The notes under the pieces were generated by a model. That model did not search any database. It saw only the letters and a program-made list of their open reading frames with translations, and was not told the origin of the DNA. Positions 9,545 to 18,657 of a stretch of 57,406 nt of DNA are shown piece by piece; positions within the stretch are counted from its first letter, which is position 1; each line of letters starts with the position of its first letter. Position numbers and translations under genes: made by a program. Location of the stretch: positions 1-57,406 of the forward strand of contig DATIKU010000055.1 in the NCBI GenBank assembly GCA_035477215.1, read 5' to 3'. Origin of the DNA: Spirochaetota bacterium. Its GTDB lineage: Bacteria > Spirochaetota > UBA4802 > UBA5368.

Positions 9545-11620
9545 ATGCTTCAAAACGCAAACTTTCTCTGCGAAATAGGTACCGAGGAAATACCCGCCGC
9601 GTACCTGCCGCCCGCGATCGCCTTCATTAAAAAGTTTTTCGGCGAAAGGCTGAAAGACGAGCGCATCGGGTTTGAAGCAATGGTGGTTTATGCCACTCCC
9701 AGACGGCTCGCCATACTCGCATCAAACGTCGCCAATGCCCAGAGCGAAGAGGAGGTCGAGTTGAAAGGCCCATCGGTAAAGGCGGCCTATGATACGGAAG
9801 GCAAACCGACGAAGGCGCTCAATGGCTTTTTGAAAGGGAACGCAATCGAAGAGGGGCAGGTGATCAGGCGGTCGACCGACAAGGGGGAGTATCTTTTCGC
9901 GACAAAGACCCTCGTTTCGAATAAAAGCGGTGAAATACTTCCTGGGATCATTGAGGACATGGTAAAAAACCTTCCTTTCCCGAAGAAGATGAGGTGGAGC
10001 GATTTAAAGCTTTCCTTTCCGCGCCCGATCGCGTATTTCTGCGTTTTGTTCAATGATGTCGTGGTGCCGTTCGAGTTGTCAGGCATAGCGTCGTCCAACT
10101 TGGTCCGCGGGCACTATATACGATACAACCGAATGGTAGAGGTCAAGAGCATCGCAAGCTACCAGGATCTTTTACGTGAAAACGGCGTCCTTGTCGACCA
10201 TAATGAGCGGCGGGAACTCATCCGCGATGAACTTGAAAAAACGGCGCGTTCCCTGGGAGGGGATCTGGTCTTCGACGAAGAGCTGCTCGAGACGGTGACC
10301 TTCCTCGCCGAAAGCCCGTTCGTACTGGTATGCGATTTCAGGCGCGAGTTCCTTTCCATCCCGGACATTGTGCTCATAACCGAGATGAAGGAGCACCAGA
10401 AGTATTTTGCGGTCCGCGGGGCCGACGGCGTTCTCCTGCCGAATTTCCTGGTAGTTTCAAACAACCCGCCTTCGGCATATGTAAAAGTCGGAAACGAGCG
10501 GGTGATAACCGCGCGCTTCAACGACGCCCGGTTCTTTTTCGACGAGGACCGGAAATCGAAGCTGGCCGACAAGGTCGACTCGCTGAAAAGCGTGCTCTTC
10601 CACAAGGACCTCGGCAGCATTTACGATAAGGTGGAGCGCATGCGCTTCATCTCGGCACACCTGGCCGTCGTCCTCGGGCTGGACGCCAAAACGGCCGAAA
10701 GAACAGACCGCGCGGCGTATCTCTGCAAGGCCGATCTCAACACGGCGATGGTCTTCGAGTTTACGTCGCTCCAGGGGAAGATGGGGCGGGTCTACGCGTT
10801 GCTCGACGGCGAGGAACAGGAGGTGGCCGATGCGATCGAGGATCATTACCGGCCGCGCTCCCAGGACGACCCGATGCCCAGGGGAGTGGTGAGCAGGGTG
10901 CTGTCGCTCGCCGAAAAGCTGGACAACATCCTGGGCTCGTACTCGGTCGGGAACATCCCCAAGGGCTCGCAGGATCCATACGCGCTACGCAGACAGGCCG
11001 GGGCCATAGTGGAAATGATGGTGGACGGAGCGATGTCGATCGATATGCGGGCCCTGCTCGAACACTGCGCTTCGAAATACCGCAACGGGGCCGGACTGGT
11101 CAAACCCATCCTCGCGTTCATCGGCGCCCGCGCGAACACGCTTTTCGCGGAGCGCGGTTTCCGCTATGACGAAATCGACGCGTGTCTCTCGATCGACTAT
11201 CACAACTACCTGGAGCAGTTCCGCCGCGCTCACAGCCTGCACGAATTCAGGGGCAGGGAGGGCTTTTCCGAAATGCTTCTTTCGTTCAAGAGAATGAACA
11301 ACATCGTCGCGGCATTCAGACAGAAGCAGCCCGACTACCGGCTTGCCTTCGACCCCTCGCTTGTAGGAGAGGAGGCCGAGCGGGGGCTCTTCGAGTTTTT
11401 CAATTCGCGCAGAGATACGATAAACGAGCTTATCCGCTCGGACAGTTACCGTGAACTGTTCGGGCTTCTCATCGAAGGCAAGGGCGTAATAGACATCTTT
11501 TTTGACAAGGTAATGGTGATGTCCGACGACACACGGGTCCGGGACAATCGCCTGGCACTTCTCGAAGCGATCCTGGAGCCGTTCAGGGGTCTCCTCGATT
11601 TTACCAAGATCTCGGAATAG
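9545..11620 (+). CDS. glyS: glycyl-tRNA synthetase beta subunit
   Basis: Beta subunit of the tetrameric bacterial glycyl-tRNA synthetase, which binds tRNA(Gly). The N-terminus (FLCEIGTEEIPAAYLPPA) and the TEMKEHQKYFAVR segment are family hallmarks; an HD-like region and the C-terminal anticodon-binding part follow. The length of 691 residues is normal. The alpha subunit gene glyQ, usually immediately upstream, is not here: the preceding gene is the M23 peptidase, so glyQ must lie elsewhere. The 91-base upstream gap shows no clear promoter. Confidence 0.95.
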   Translation: MLQNANFLCEIGTEEIPAAYLPPAIAFIKKFFGERLKDERIGFEAMVVYATPRRLAILASNVANAQSEEEVELKGPSVKAAYDTEGKPTKALNGFLKGNAIEEGQVIRRSTDKGEYLFATKTLVSNKSGEILPGIIEDMVKNLPFPKKMRWSDLKLSFPRPIAYFCVLFNDVVVPFELSGIASSNLVRGHYIRYNRMVEVKSIASYQDLLRENGVLVDHNERRELIRDELEKTARSLGGDLVFDEELLETVTFLAESPFVLVCDFRREFLSIPDIVLITEMKEHQKYFAVRGADGVLLPNFLVVSNNPPSAYVKVGNERVITARFNDARFFFDEDRKSKLADKVDSLKSVLFHKDLGSIYDKVERMRFISAHLAVVLGLDAKTAERTDRAAYLCKADLNTAMVFEFTSLQGKMGRVYALLDGEEQEVADAIEDHYRPRSQDDPMPRGVVSRVLSLAEKLDNILGSYSVGNIPKGSQDPYALRRQAGAIVEMMVDGAMSIDMRALLEHCASKYRNGAGLVKPILAFIGARANTLFAERGFRYDEIDACLSIDYHNYLEQFRRAHSLHEFRGREGFSEMLLSFKRMNNIVAAFRQKQPDYRLAFDPSLVGEEAERGLFEFFNSRRDTINELIRSDSYRELFGLLIEGKGVIDIFFDKVMVMSDDTRVRDNRLALLEAILEPFRGLLDFTKISE

Positions 11621-11628
11621 GAGGGGCG

Positions 11629-12294
11629 ATGAAACTCTGCGATGGCGTGTACGCCTACATCTGGAGAGGCGTCTTCGAGAACAACTGCAACATGTACTAC
11701 TTCGGCGAACCGCTCAACCTGCTGTTCGACCCGGGCCTTGCGCGTCACCTCGATCTGAGATTTGAGAATATGCGCTCCGATGGATTGAAGCCCGAGGAAA
11801 TTAAAAGCGTAATCGCGACGCACTCGCATCCGGACCACTTCGAGGGATGCGCTCATTTTATGAACGGGAAAGCCCCGGTCGGCATGCACAGGGATGAGAT
11901 AGCCTTTCTGAACGATGTGGGGCCGCAGTTCTTCCAGATGATGGGAATGAAGTTTCCGACTTTCTCGTTCGGCATGGAGCTTGAAGAGGGGCCGCTTGCC
12001 ATCAACGGCGTGGAGTTAGAGGTCTTTCTGACGCCGGGGCATTCTCCCGGATCGGTCTGCGTGTACTGGAAGGATAAGAAGACGCTCGTCTGTGGCGACC
12101 TCATATTCAGGGAGAGCGTCGGGCGCACCGATTTCCCCGGCGGTGATTCGGCGAAGCTCCGGGAGAGTGTAGAGCGCATGGCCGGGCTGGACATAGAATT
12201 TCTGCTGCCCGGCCACATGGACTATGTAAGCGGCGGGATCCAGGTAAAGAAGAACTTCGACGTTATACGGCGCTATATTTTCCCCATGCTGTAG
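11629..12294 (+). CDS. metallo-beta-lactamase-fold hydrolase
   Basis: Compact 221-residue MBL-fold enzyme. The metal site is complete: HSHPDH at 65-70, TPGHSPGS with the next His, CGDLIF with the bridging Asp, and LPGHMDY with the last His. It resembles the glyoxalase II-like branch, without the C-terminal extension of true glyoxalase II. GGAGGGGCG precedes the ATG, eight bases after glyS, so it probably ends that operon. The substrate cannot be told from sequence; a thioester is one possibility. Confidence 0.85.
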   Translation: MKLCDGVYAYIWRGVFENNCNMYYFGEPLNLLFDPGLARHLDLRFENMRSDGLKPEEIKSVIATHSHPDHFEGCAHFMNGKAPVGMHRDEIAFLNDVGPQFFQMMGMKFPTFSFGMELEEGPLAINGVELEVFLTPGHSPGSVCVYWKDKKTLVCGDLIFRESVGRTDFPGGDSAKLRESVERMAGLDIEFLLPGHMDYVSGGIQVKKNFDVIRRYIFPML

Positions 12295-12303
12295 GCGCGC
12301 CCG

Positions 12304-13656
12304 TCAGGACCGTTCGGGCATGCGGGCGTCGCGGGTGCGCCGGCCCCAGAAAAAACGGTACCGGAACGGGATACCTTTCGTGGCCGGCGCCGTTTCGAGC
12401 AGGGGCAGCCACCCGGCTGACTCCTTTTCCCCCATTGAAAAGCATTCTCCGCTGAACGACGTAAGTTTGGGCTTCGCAGTGCCGGGCGATTTTTTAAACG
12501 AGCGGTACAGTTTCTCCTCTCGCTCGATAAAGCCGCGCTCCAGCTCGTCGCGCTTCGGCGCGATTTGCTCTTTCCAGAAAGGATACCTGGTCAATGCCTG
12601 TCGGTGCAGTATCTCGTGGCGCCACCAGAATATATCACTTGAGAAATGCTCCGGCGCTTCGGCGTTGAGGAAATCGATCGTTCCATGGCCCAGGTAAAAC
12701 GGCTTGAATATTCCGGTGCAGGTTCCGGAGCTTCCCGTGGCCCAGTGTACGGGGAGGTCGGCTCTGAGGTGCGAGACGAGCGCAGAGGTGGACTGGCTGG
12801 CGCGCAGGGGCCCGAACGACGCGTGCATGCAGACTGTGCCCATGTCGGTGGCGTGCGGCTGAACGGACCGCGAATCGCCGCCGTGGTCGCGCAGAAGTGC
12901 CATCATGGTGGAGGGGGTAATTTTGCCCTCGTGCCTTCGCAGCAACTCCATGGTCCGCGATTGACGCACGCGGCATTTGCTGAAATGGGTGATGATGGTG
13001 TCGGAAAAGGCGCGACGGAAGCCGAAGGCTGCGCCACGCCTGATGTATCCCTTCCTAAGCGCGTAATCCTCCGCGCCAGTGGAGAGCATGTCGTATTCCT
13101 CGTCGATGGTGAGGCCGTTGGATATGCTCCGGACGCCGCGAACCCTGAGCGCAGCCCAGTGCCTGCCGGCCGTCTCGAGGACCCATGCATCTTTTTTGTC
13201 GGCGATGATAAACGAGTTGTGATAGTACAGTTTGCCCGTATATCCGCAGTTGCCGCCCTGCCCGTAGCGCGCGATGAGCTCAGTGATGAGTGCCAGCGCG
13301 TCCTCTGCCTTCGAGGTCCTTTCGAGCGCAAGGCGCAGCAGGTCCATGCCGGTAAGCCCGGTTTTGGCGTAGGGCTCTTTGGTGAAGACCGCTTCGTTTC
13401 CGATGCACAGGCCCGCCGCGTTCGCCCCCATCTCGCATCCCCACATCCATGCCGGGCGCGACAGGAGCACCTCCGCCGTTCGGCTGGCCTGGGGAATTTT
13501 CAAAAAGGTGCATTGAAGCTCGCCCGGATTTGCGAAGGAGCGAGCCGTCAAATGATGAAGTAGCTGGACCTCATTGGGCTCGCGGTCGCTGTTTTTGGCG
13601 AGGATGACGCTGCCGTCGATGGTCGCTTCGGCGGTGGCTACAACGGTATCACACAT
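12304..13656 (-). CDS. secernin-like C69-family Ntn hydrolase
   Basis: The protein begins MCDT, so removal of Met exposes Cys2 as N-terminal nucleophile, the hallmark of C69/secernin-type Ntn hydrolases. Further family features are GSVILAKNSDREPNE (residues about 15-30), the MGANAAGLCIGNEAVF segment and FIIADKKDAWVLETAG. The length of 450 residues fits secernins. Members are dipeptidases or amidases, but many are uncharacterised, so the substrate is open. The gene is convergent with the MBL-fold gene (nine bases apart) and is transcribed alone. Confidence 0.85.
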   Translation of the reverse strand: MCDTVVATAEATIDGSVILAKNSDREPNEVQLLHHLTARSFANPGELQCTFLKIPQASRTAEVLLSRPAWMWGCEMGANAAGLCIGNEAVFTKEPYAKTGLTGMDLLRLALERTSKAEDALALITELIARYGQGGNCGYTGKLYYHNSFIIADKKDAWVLETAGRHWAALRVRGVRSISNGLTIDEEYDMLSTGAEDYALRKGYIRRGAAFGFRRAFSDTIITHFSKCRVRQSRTMELLRRHEGKITPSTMMALLRDHGGDSRSVQPHATDMGTVCMHASFGPLRASQSTSALVSHLRADLPVHWATGSSGTCTGIFKPFYLGHGTIDFLNAEAPEHFSSDIFWWRHEILHRQALTRYPFWKEQIAPKRDELERGFIEREEKLYRSFKKSPGTAKPKLTSFSGECFSMGEKESAGWLPLLETAPATKGIPFRYRFFWGRRTRDARMPERS

Positions 13657-13693
13657 GGGCTTTTCTCCGAACGTTGAATAATCCGATAGGTCG

Positions 13694-13718
13694 AATAATA
13701 CGTCCTCGGCGTATTATT
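13694..13718. repeat. perfect 9-bp inverted repeat, possible operator
   Basis: AATAATACG at 13694-13702 is repeated exactly in inverse at 13710-13718 with a 7-base spacer, followed by TT. It lies 38-62 bases upstream of the C69 hydrolase start. Symmetry and position suit a regulator binding site; as RNA it could also be a weak terminator. There is no further evidence for either. Confidence 0.45.
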
Positions 13719-13893
13719 TTCAAGAAAAATTGCAGGGACGGCAATTGTCGATATCGCGCCGAATGCAAACAATGACGGGTTTTGAATCGTGAAATAAACG
13801 GCCGCAGCATCATGTATTTTCTGAAACTTCTCCGATACGCTCGTCCAACCTGTGCCAGCGGGCGCAGTTTAAGCCCTTTGTGTGAAAATAGGG

Positions 13894-13922
13894 TTGACGC
13901 GTCCGGTCCCGCGAATTCTCAT
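13894..13922 (+). promoter_or_regulatory. possible sigma70-type promoter for the acyltransferase-glycosyltransferase pair
   Basis: TTGACG (13894-13899) and TCTCAT (13917-13922) are separated by 17 bases, 36 bases before the acyltransferase ATG. The -35 matches five of six consensus bases, the -10 four of six. Confidence 0.25.
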
Positions 13923-13957
13923 TTCCAGATGGTTGGAAGGAGCGGTGCCGCCGCCGA

Positions 13958-14593
13958 ATGGAAGATTATCTCAAATCCTCATGGTTTATCAGGGCCATCT
14001 TCATGGTCCGGACCTTCGTCCGCTATCACCTGTTTTTTAAAAAGAAGTTCGCCCGGATGGCCGGCAATCCGTACGTGTGGGGAATCTGGAACATTGAAGT
14101 CTTCGGACCCAATATCAGTATCGGCAGGAACGTGGTGATGATCGGGGCGGAGTCGGCGCGTACACGACTCACCACGGTCAAGCTGGGTGGCTACGAGGGA
14201 GCTATCGAGATCGGCGACAACGTACTGGTGATGGCCGGAGTGCGCGTATCGAGCGCATCCAGGATAGAAATAGGGGATGATTGCATGCTCGCCAATTACT
14301 GTTATCTTACCGACGCCGACTGGCACGGCATCCACGATCGCACCAAGATCGTTGGAAAGACCGCGCCGATCGTTCTCGAGAAGGGCGTGTGGATAGGCGA
14401 TTCGGCCATCGTCTGCAAGGGCGTGCGAATAGGCGAAAACTCGATCGTCGGCGCCGGATCGGTTGTCAGAGAGAACATTCCGGCGAACGTGGTGGTGGCC
14501 GGCAACCCGGCGCGGATACTGCGAAAACTCGACCCGGACAGAGTCGTGACCATGGGCGCTTTGTATGAGAAGATGGGAGGGCCGCCGGTTTGA
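13958..14593 (+). CDS. hexapeptide-repeat (LbH) acyltransferase
   Basis: A 211-residue left-handed beta-helix acyltransferase of the maltose/galactoside/serine O-acetyltransferase type. Hexapeptide turns are plain: IGDNVLVMAGVRV, IEIGDDCMLAN, IGDSAIVCKGVRIGENSIVGAGSVV and the closing VVVAGNPARILRKL. YLTDADWHGIHDR probably holds the catalytic His. A basic, hydrophobic N-terminus (about 1-30) could bind the membrane. The stop overlaps the start of the glycosyltransferase gene (TTGA), so both enzymes are probably made in step and act on the same surface glycan or lipid. Confidence 0.88.
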   Translation: MEDYLKSSWFIRAIFMVRTFVRYHLFFKKKFARMAGNPYVWGIWNIEVFGPNISIGRNVVMIGAESARTRLTTVKLGGYEGAIEIGDNVLVMAGVRVSSASRIEIGDDCMLANYCYLTDADWHGIHDRTKIVGKTAPIVLEKGVWIGDSAIVCKGVRIGENSIVGAGSVVRENIPANVVVAGNPARILRKLDPDRVVTMGALYEKMGGPPV

Positions 14594-15810
14594 AAATATG
14601 CATGCTGTGTTACAGGGGCAACCCCTATAGCGGTGGACAGGGCATCTATCTGAAGTACGTCGCCGAGGAGCTGGTTCGCCAGGGCCACGAGGTGCATGCC
14701 ATAGTCGGGCCGCCCTATCCGGCCCTTATGAATGGCGTGAAAGTGCATTACATTCACAATAACGAATATTATGTCAGGAAGGGGCGAAACATCCTCAAAG
14801 CAGGCGCGCCCTTCGATATCCTTCGCCCGCTCAACTCGTACGAATACCTCAGCACCAGGCTCGGAGCCTTTTCCGAAATCAGCGCCTTCAGCTTCAGGGC
14901 GTTTCTGAAAATACGCGAACTGCAAAAAGAAACGCGCTTCGATGTCATACACGATAATCAGTGCGTCGGCTATGGTCTGCTGCTCATGCAAAGCTTCGGC
15001 ATTCCGGTGGTGGCGACAATCCACCACCCGCTTTCGGTGGATCTGGAAAACGTGATTGAACGGGCGTCGTCCTTTGCAAACAAGATGAAGGGGGTGATGT
15101 TCTACCCCGTCCTGATGCAGCAGATCGTCTCGAAACGGCTGGACCATATAATAACGGTCTCCGAGGACTCAAAGCGCCGCATACACGCCGATTTCGGAGT
15201 TCCCCTGGACAGCCAGACGGTGGTGTATAACGGGCTCGACGATTCGATATTCCGACCGCGTCCAGGGGTGGCGAAGAAAAAGGGGAAGATTGTATTCGTG
15301 GGGAACGTCGAGGACGGCAAAAAGGGATTCGTTTATCTTCTCAGGGCGCTGACCATGATAAAAAGCGATGTGCGGCTTACGGTGGTTGACGGAGGCTCGC
15401 CGCACCGAAAGGTGACGGACGCGTTGATCGACAGGCTGGGACTTGCGGGGAGGATAGAGTTTACCGGGAAGGCGGACACTGACGAGCTCGTGAGGCATTA
15501 CTGCGAGTCCGAGATGGCGGTTGTGCCGTCGGTATACGAGGGGTTCGGGTTTCCGGCCGCGGAGGCCATGGCGTGCTGCGTTCCGGTCATAGCGAGCGAC
15601 GGGGGAGCGCTTCCCGAAGTGGTTGGGGACGCGGGGGTCATCGTTCCGGCGCGCGACGAGCGGGCACTTGCCGGGGCGATAGACGCACTCTATGCGGATA
15701 AAAAAAGCATGAAGGCTCTCGCCGCCAAGGGGAGAGCCAGGGTGCTCCGGGAGTTCAACTGGGGGAGCGCAGTTAAAAAAATGGTCGCGGTGTTTCGAGC
15801 TTTCGGATAA
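14590..15810 (+). CDS. GT4-family glycosyltransferase
   Basis: GT-B-fold retaining glycosyltransferase of 406 residues. The N-terminal domain begins MKICMLCYRGNPYSGGQGIY; the C-terminal domain has VFVGNVEDGKKGFVYLL and the family signature SVYEGFGFPAAEAMACCVPV with both conserved Glu residues. The start is TTG 14590: GGAGG at 14577-14581 sits eight bases upstream, whereas ATG 14602 lies too far from it. The start overlaps the acyltransferase stop by four bases. The pair probably builds or decorates an envelope glycan or glycolipid; donor and acceptor are unknown. Confidence 0.9.
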   Translation: MKICMLCYRGNPYSGGQGIYLKYVAEELVRQGHEVHAIVGPPYPALMNGVKVHYIHNNEYYVRKGRNILKAGAPFDILRPLNSYEYLSTRLGAFSEISAFSFRAFLKIRELQKETRFDVIHDNQCVGYGLLLMQSFGIPVVATIHHPLSVDLENVIERASSFANKMKGVMFYPVLMQQIVSKRLDHIITVSEDSKRRIHADFGVPLDSQTVVYNGLDDSIFRPRPGVAKKKGKIVFVGNVEDGKKGFVYLLRALTMIKSDVRLTVVDGGSPHRKVTDALIDRLGLAGRIEFTGKADTDELVRHYCESEMAVVPSVYEGFGFPAAEAMACCVPVIASDGGALPEVVGDAGVIVPARDERALAGAIDALYADKKSMKALAAKGRARVLREFNWGSAVKKMVAVFRAFG

Positions 15811-15815
15811 CGGAT

Positions 15816-16640
15816 TTACTGCATGTTCACGATCTTCGTGCCCTTGTTCAGGTTGATTTTAAGCATGGTCGCCGCGTCCATCCTTGCATCGTAGCGTATC
15901 TCCGAAAAACTGAAGGACAGTCTGCCGCCGCTTTCGGGGGCAAGCATCCTGATTTTGCGGTAAAAAAGGCCCCCTCTCTCCCGGTGTGGCTTTTCGAGAT
16001 AGAACTCGGTTTTTTTTCTGTTCGATTTAGCGATAAAGAGTATCTTGTCCGGGAGGTCGCCGCTGAAGCTGATGGTCTGGAAATAGTCCCGGTTTTCAAG
16101 CACCAGATAGCTCCGAGTACTGTCGTTCTCCGCGACGAGTCCCTGTTTGATTGAATGCCCGTCGAGAATGGGGATATGGCCGGCGGCAAACGGATATATA
16201 AGTCCGAAGTCGATGTCGATCGCCGCGTAGTTTTTCAGGTTTATCGTCTCCATACTATCGAGATACAGCGTTTTTTCGGCGGGGAAATAGAACTTGAGAG
16301 TAGCGCCGTCCTGGACAAGAATGGTAAGGGGACTTTTAAAGACGATGTCGAAAAATGTATAGCGCGCCATTCTCGGATTTCTGTTGTACAGGGCTTCGCC
16401 GATGGAATTGAATTTGCTCTTGCCGAAGACGCCTTCCACGGTGAACTGAGCGGAATAGGAATCGGGAGCCTTTTTATTGATCTCCTGGACAATGCCAAGC
16501 AGGCGGCTGGAGCGTTCGGTGTCGGAAACGGTAACGCGTTTCTGCTGTTCGGCCGGCGCGCTCGCGCACGCGGCCATGGATGCCATGGCGATCATGATGG
16601 CGCAGATTGATACCGTGCGCGGATGATTGGCCTTGATCAT
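15816..16640 (-). CDS. LolA/LolB-like outer-membrane lipoprotein (DUF4292-like)
   Basis: A 274-residue lipoprotein: hydrophobic signal followed by lipobox MAAC with Cys25. The mature part is a run of amphipathic strands (YSAQFTVEGVFGK, RYTFFDIVFKSPLTILVQDG, TLKFYFPAEKTLYLDS) as in the half-barrel of LolA/LolB or DUF4292 proteins, which hold a lipid tail. AAAGGTGA precedes the ATG. It starts twelve bases after the TPR lipoprotein gene, with which it is surely co-transcribed. A role in lipid or lipoprotein handling is likely but inferred from fold only. Confidence 0.7.
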   Translation of the reverse strand: MIKANHPRTVSICAIMIAMASMAACASAPAEQQKRVTVSDTERSSRLLGIVQEINKKAPDSYSAQFTVEGVFGKSKFNSIGEALYNRNPRMARYTFFDIVFKSPLTILVQDGATLKFYFPAEKTLYLDSMETINLKNYAAIDIDFGLIYPFAAGHIPILDGHSIKQGLVAENDSTRSYLVLENRDYFQTISFSGDLPDKILFIAKSNRKKTEFYLEKPHRERGGLFYRKIRMLAPESGGRLSFSFSEIRYDARMDAATMLKINLNKGTKIVNMQ

Positions 16641-16652
16641 TTTCGTTCACCT

Positions 16653-18521
16653 TTATTGAGACCGTGATTTTACTTCTTTCAGTTTTTTTTCTACGGCGGG
16701 ATCCCTCTTCATCTTCAGGGACTTGTCCCAGTATTCGACCGCCTTCTGGGACTTTCCCATCTCGAGGAAAGTGTCGCCAATATGGTCGTACACGACCGGG
16801 TCGGGACTGTTTTCCCGTGCGAGCTGTTTTTCGGCCTCGAGCAGGTGTTTAAGCGCGAGATCGAACTGGCTCTTACGGAAATAGGCCCATCCGAGGGAGT
16901 CGAGATAAGCCCCGTTGGATGGTTCGTATTCAAGCGCCTTCATAATGAGTTCGATTGATTCGTCAAGGTTCATGTTGTTATCGGCGTAAAGGTAACCGAG
17001 AAAGTTATAGGCGCGCGCGCTTTTCGGATTGTATTTAATGGATTTTTTCAACGCCTCGATGGTGTCCGCCAGCCTGCTCTGTTTCTCGAGCACGGTCGCG
17101 AGATAAAAATAATAGGTGTCGTTCTCCTCCTGAAGTTCGATCGCCTTCCTGAAATGACGTTCGGCCACGATAAACTTGTCGCGTTGTGAATCTATGAGCC
17201 CTTTGAAGAAGTGGGGTTTGGAGTTTTCCGGATCGAGCGTAATCGCCCTGTCCAGGTATTCGGCGGAGCGTGCGAAATCGTTTTTAAGGCTGTATAAATA
17301 ACCCATGTGGATGAGTATGTCCGGCGTTGGCTTAAGGTCGTGGCATTTTCGGTAATAGACGAGGGCCAGCGACAGGTCCCCTGTCTCCTCGCAGGTCCGT
17401 GCCAGGTAAAAATAAATTTCAGGGATGTCGTCCTTTACCGCGAGCGCGCGAAAAAGATTTTCCTTTGCGAGGTCGTAAAGTTTCGCCTGGAACAGCAGCG
17501 CACCGGCCGTAAAATATTCGCTGAGCGCAGCCGTCTTATCCCCGCGGCGCAGGGCGATCCGGGCGAGCGCGATATGGGGCGATATGTATCCAGGGTTCTT
17601 TTTTAAAATGTCCCCGAGCGCTTTTCCGGCATCCTGATCGTTTTTCATCAGTTCATTATAGAGCGCTGCACCCAGCGCCCCTTCGACCGTGCGGCTGTTC
17701 CTTATTTTTTTCAGGTGAGAGATGGCGCGAAGGTCGCCCTTGAGATAGTAGATGCGGCCCATTACCGCGTTCAGTTTGGCGTTGTCGGGAAACTTTTCGA
17801 GGTATAGAAGGGAGTACCTTTGCGCCTCCTCCAGCCGGTGCTGGTCCATGTAAATAAGCGCGAGTACGTATACTGCCGAATTATTGTCGGGATTGATTTC
17901 AATGCAGCGCTCGAAGCTTTTTATTGCCCGTTCGGCCTGGTTCTTGGAATAATAGATGTGTCCCAGATAATAGTGCGCATGCTCCTGGTAGTAATCTTCC
18001 ACGGGCTCGGAGGCGGCAAGCTCGATGATGTTTCGCATATACACCGAGGCCCTGTCCCAATTTTTCATCTGGGTGTAATAGAGGTTGCCCAGGGTGTAAT
18101 GAATATGGACAAGCTCCGGGCGCTCCTCGACAAGCGCTTCGAGACATGCCGCGGCTTTCTCATAGTTTCTCAAATTGGCGTAAAGATTGAACTTCAGCTC
18201 GTAAGGACGAATGTACTGCGGGTTTTTGCCGATCGACCGGTCGGCGTAGTTGACCGCGTTCTCATAGTCGTTGATCCGGTAGTAGCATTCGGCAAGCTGG
18301 TAGTAGACTTTATCGAGCTCGGTGTCGTACGCGGCGGCGTCCATGAAATTTTCGATGGCGCGCGGAAAATCCCCTGCGGATTTATAATAGAGTCCTCTGC
18401 TGAAATAAGCCCAATCCGCCCGTATCTCCTGCGCCTTGCGGTCCGGCGTTTGTGTTGTTTGCATGGCGGCGCAATGTAAGAAAAAGAGCGCCATCAGGGG
18501 CGCGAGGGCGAGTCTTTTCAT
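16653..18521 (-). CDS. TPR-repeat lipoprotein
   Basis: A 622-residue exported protein with an N-terminal signal and a relaxed lipobox ending at Cys17 (FFLHC). The rest is a nearly continuous array of tetratricopeptide repeats, about fourteen or more, recognisable by the A..Y...G/A....A spacing, e.g. YYLGHIYYSKNQAERAIKSF and AYNFLGYLYADNNMNLDESI. TPR arrays are protein-docking scaffolds. AAGGAA is found upstream of the start. The RND permease gene lies 136 bases upstream and the LolA-like lipoprotein gene 12 bases downstream. Confidence 0.85.
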   Translation of the reverse strand: MKRLALAPLMALFFLHCAAMQTTQTPDRKAQEIRADWAYFSRGLYYKSAGDFPRAIENFMDAAAYDTELDKVYYQLAECYYRINDYENAVNYADRSIGKNPQYIRPYELKFNLYANLRNYEKAAACLEALVEERPELVHIHYTLGNLYYTQMKNWDRASVYMRNIIELAASEPVEDYYQEHAHYYLGHIYYSKNQAERAIKSFERCIEINPDNNSAVYVLALIYMDQHRLEEAQRYSLLYLEKFPDNAKLNAVMGRIYYLKGDLRAISHLKKIRNSRTVEGALGAALYNELMKNDQDAGKALGDILKKNPGYISPHIALARIALRRGDKTAALSEYFTAGALLFQAKLYDLAKENLFRALAVKDDIPEIYFYLARTCEETGDLSLALVYYRKCHDLKPTPDILIHMGYLYSLKNDFARSAEYLDRAITLDPENSKPHFFKGLIDSQRDKFIVAERHFRKAIELQEENDTYYFYLATVLEKQSRLADTIEALKKSIKYNPKSARAYNFLGYLYADNNMNLDESIELIMKALEYEPSNGAYLDSLGWAYFRKSQFDLALKHLLEAEKQLARENSPDPVVYDHIGDTFLEMGKSQKAVEYWDKSLKMKRDPAVEKKLKEVKSRSQ

Positions 18522-18632
18522 TGACGGAGGTTCCTTGCGGTCATTTTAATCAAAGATATCGGTCTGGCGGAATAATGTCAAATCTAAATGTCGCACGGCA
18601 ACGGCAGTGCTCACTACGATGTGGACCCTGAA

Positions 18633-18654
18633 CCGGGAAGGAGGAACTTCCCGG
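18633..18654. terminator. 8-bp hairpin between the RND and TPR genes
   Basis: CCGGGAAG (18633-18640) and CTTCCCGG (18647-18654) form a perfect stem with a 6-base loop just past the RND stop (minus strand). A T tract is lacking on the minus strand, so it may protect the 3' end or act as a weak attenuator. Confidence 0.4.
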
Positions 18655-18657
18655 CCT

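Larger units (their letters stand above)
13657..13957. other. 301-bp divergent intergenic region
   Basis: Separates the divergently transcribed C69 hydrolase and acyltransferase genes. It holds a perfect A/T-rich inverted repeat (13694-13718) near the C69 side and a weak sigma70-like promoter (13894-13922) on the acyltransferase side. No convincing gene is seen. Confidence 0.6.

Noticed and set aside
12646-13563. A 305-codon plus-strand frame opposite the C69 hydrolase
   Set aside because: Antisense shadow; the hydrolase motifs lie on the minus strand.
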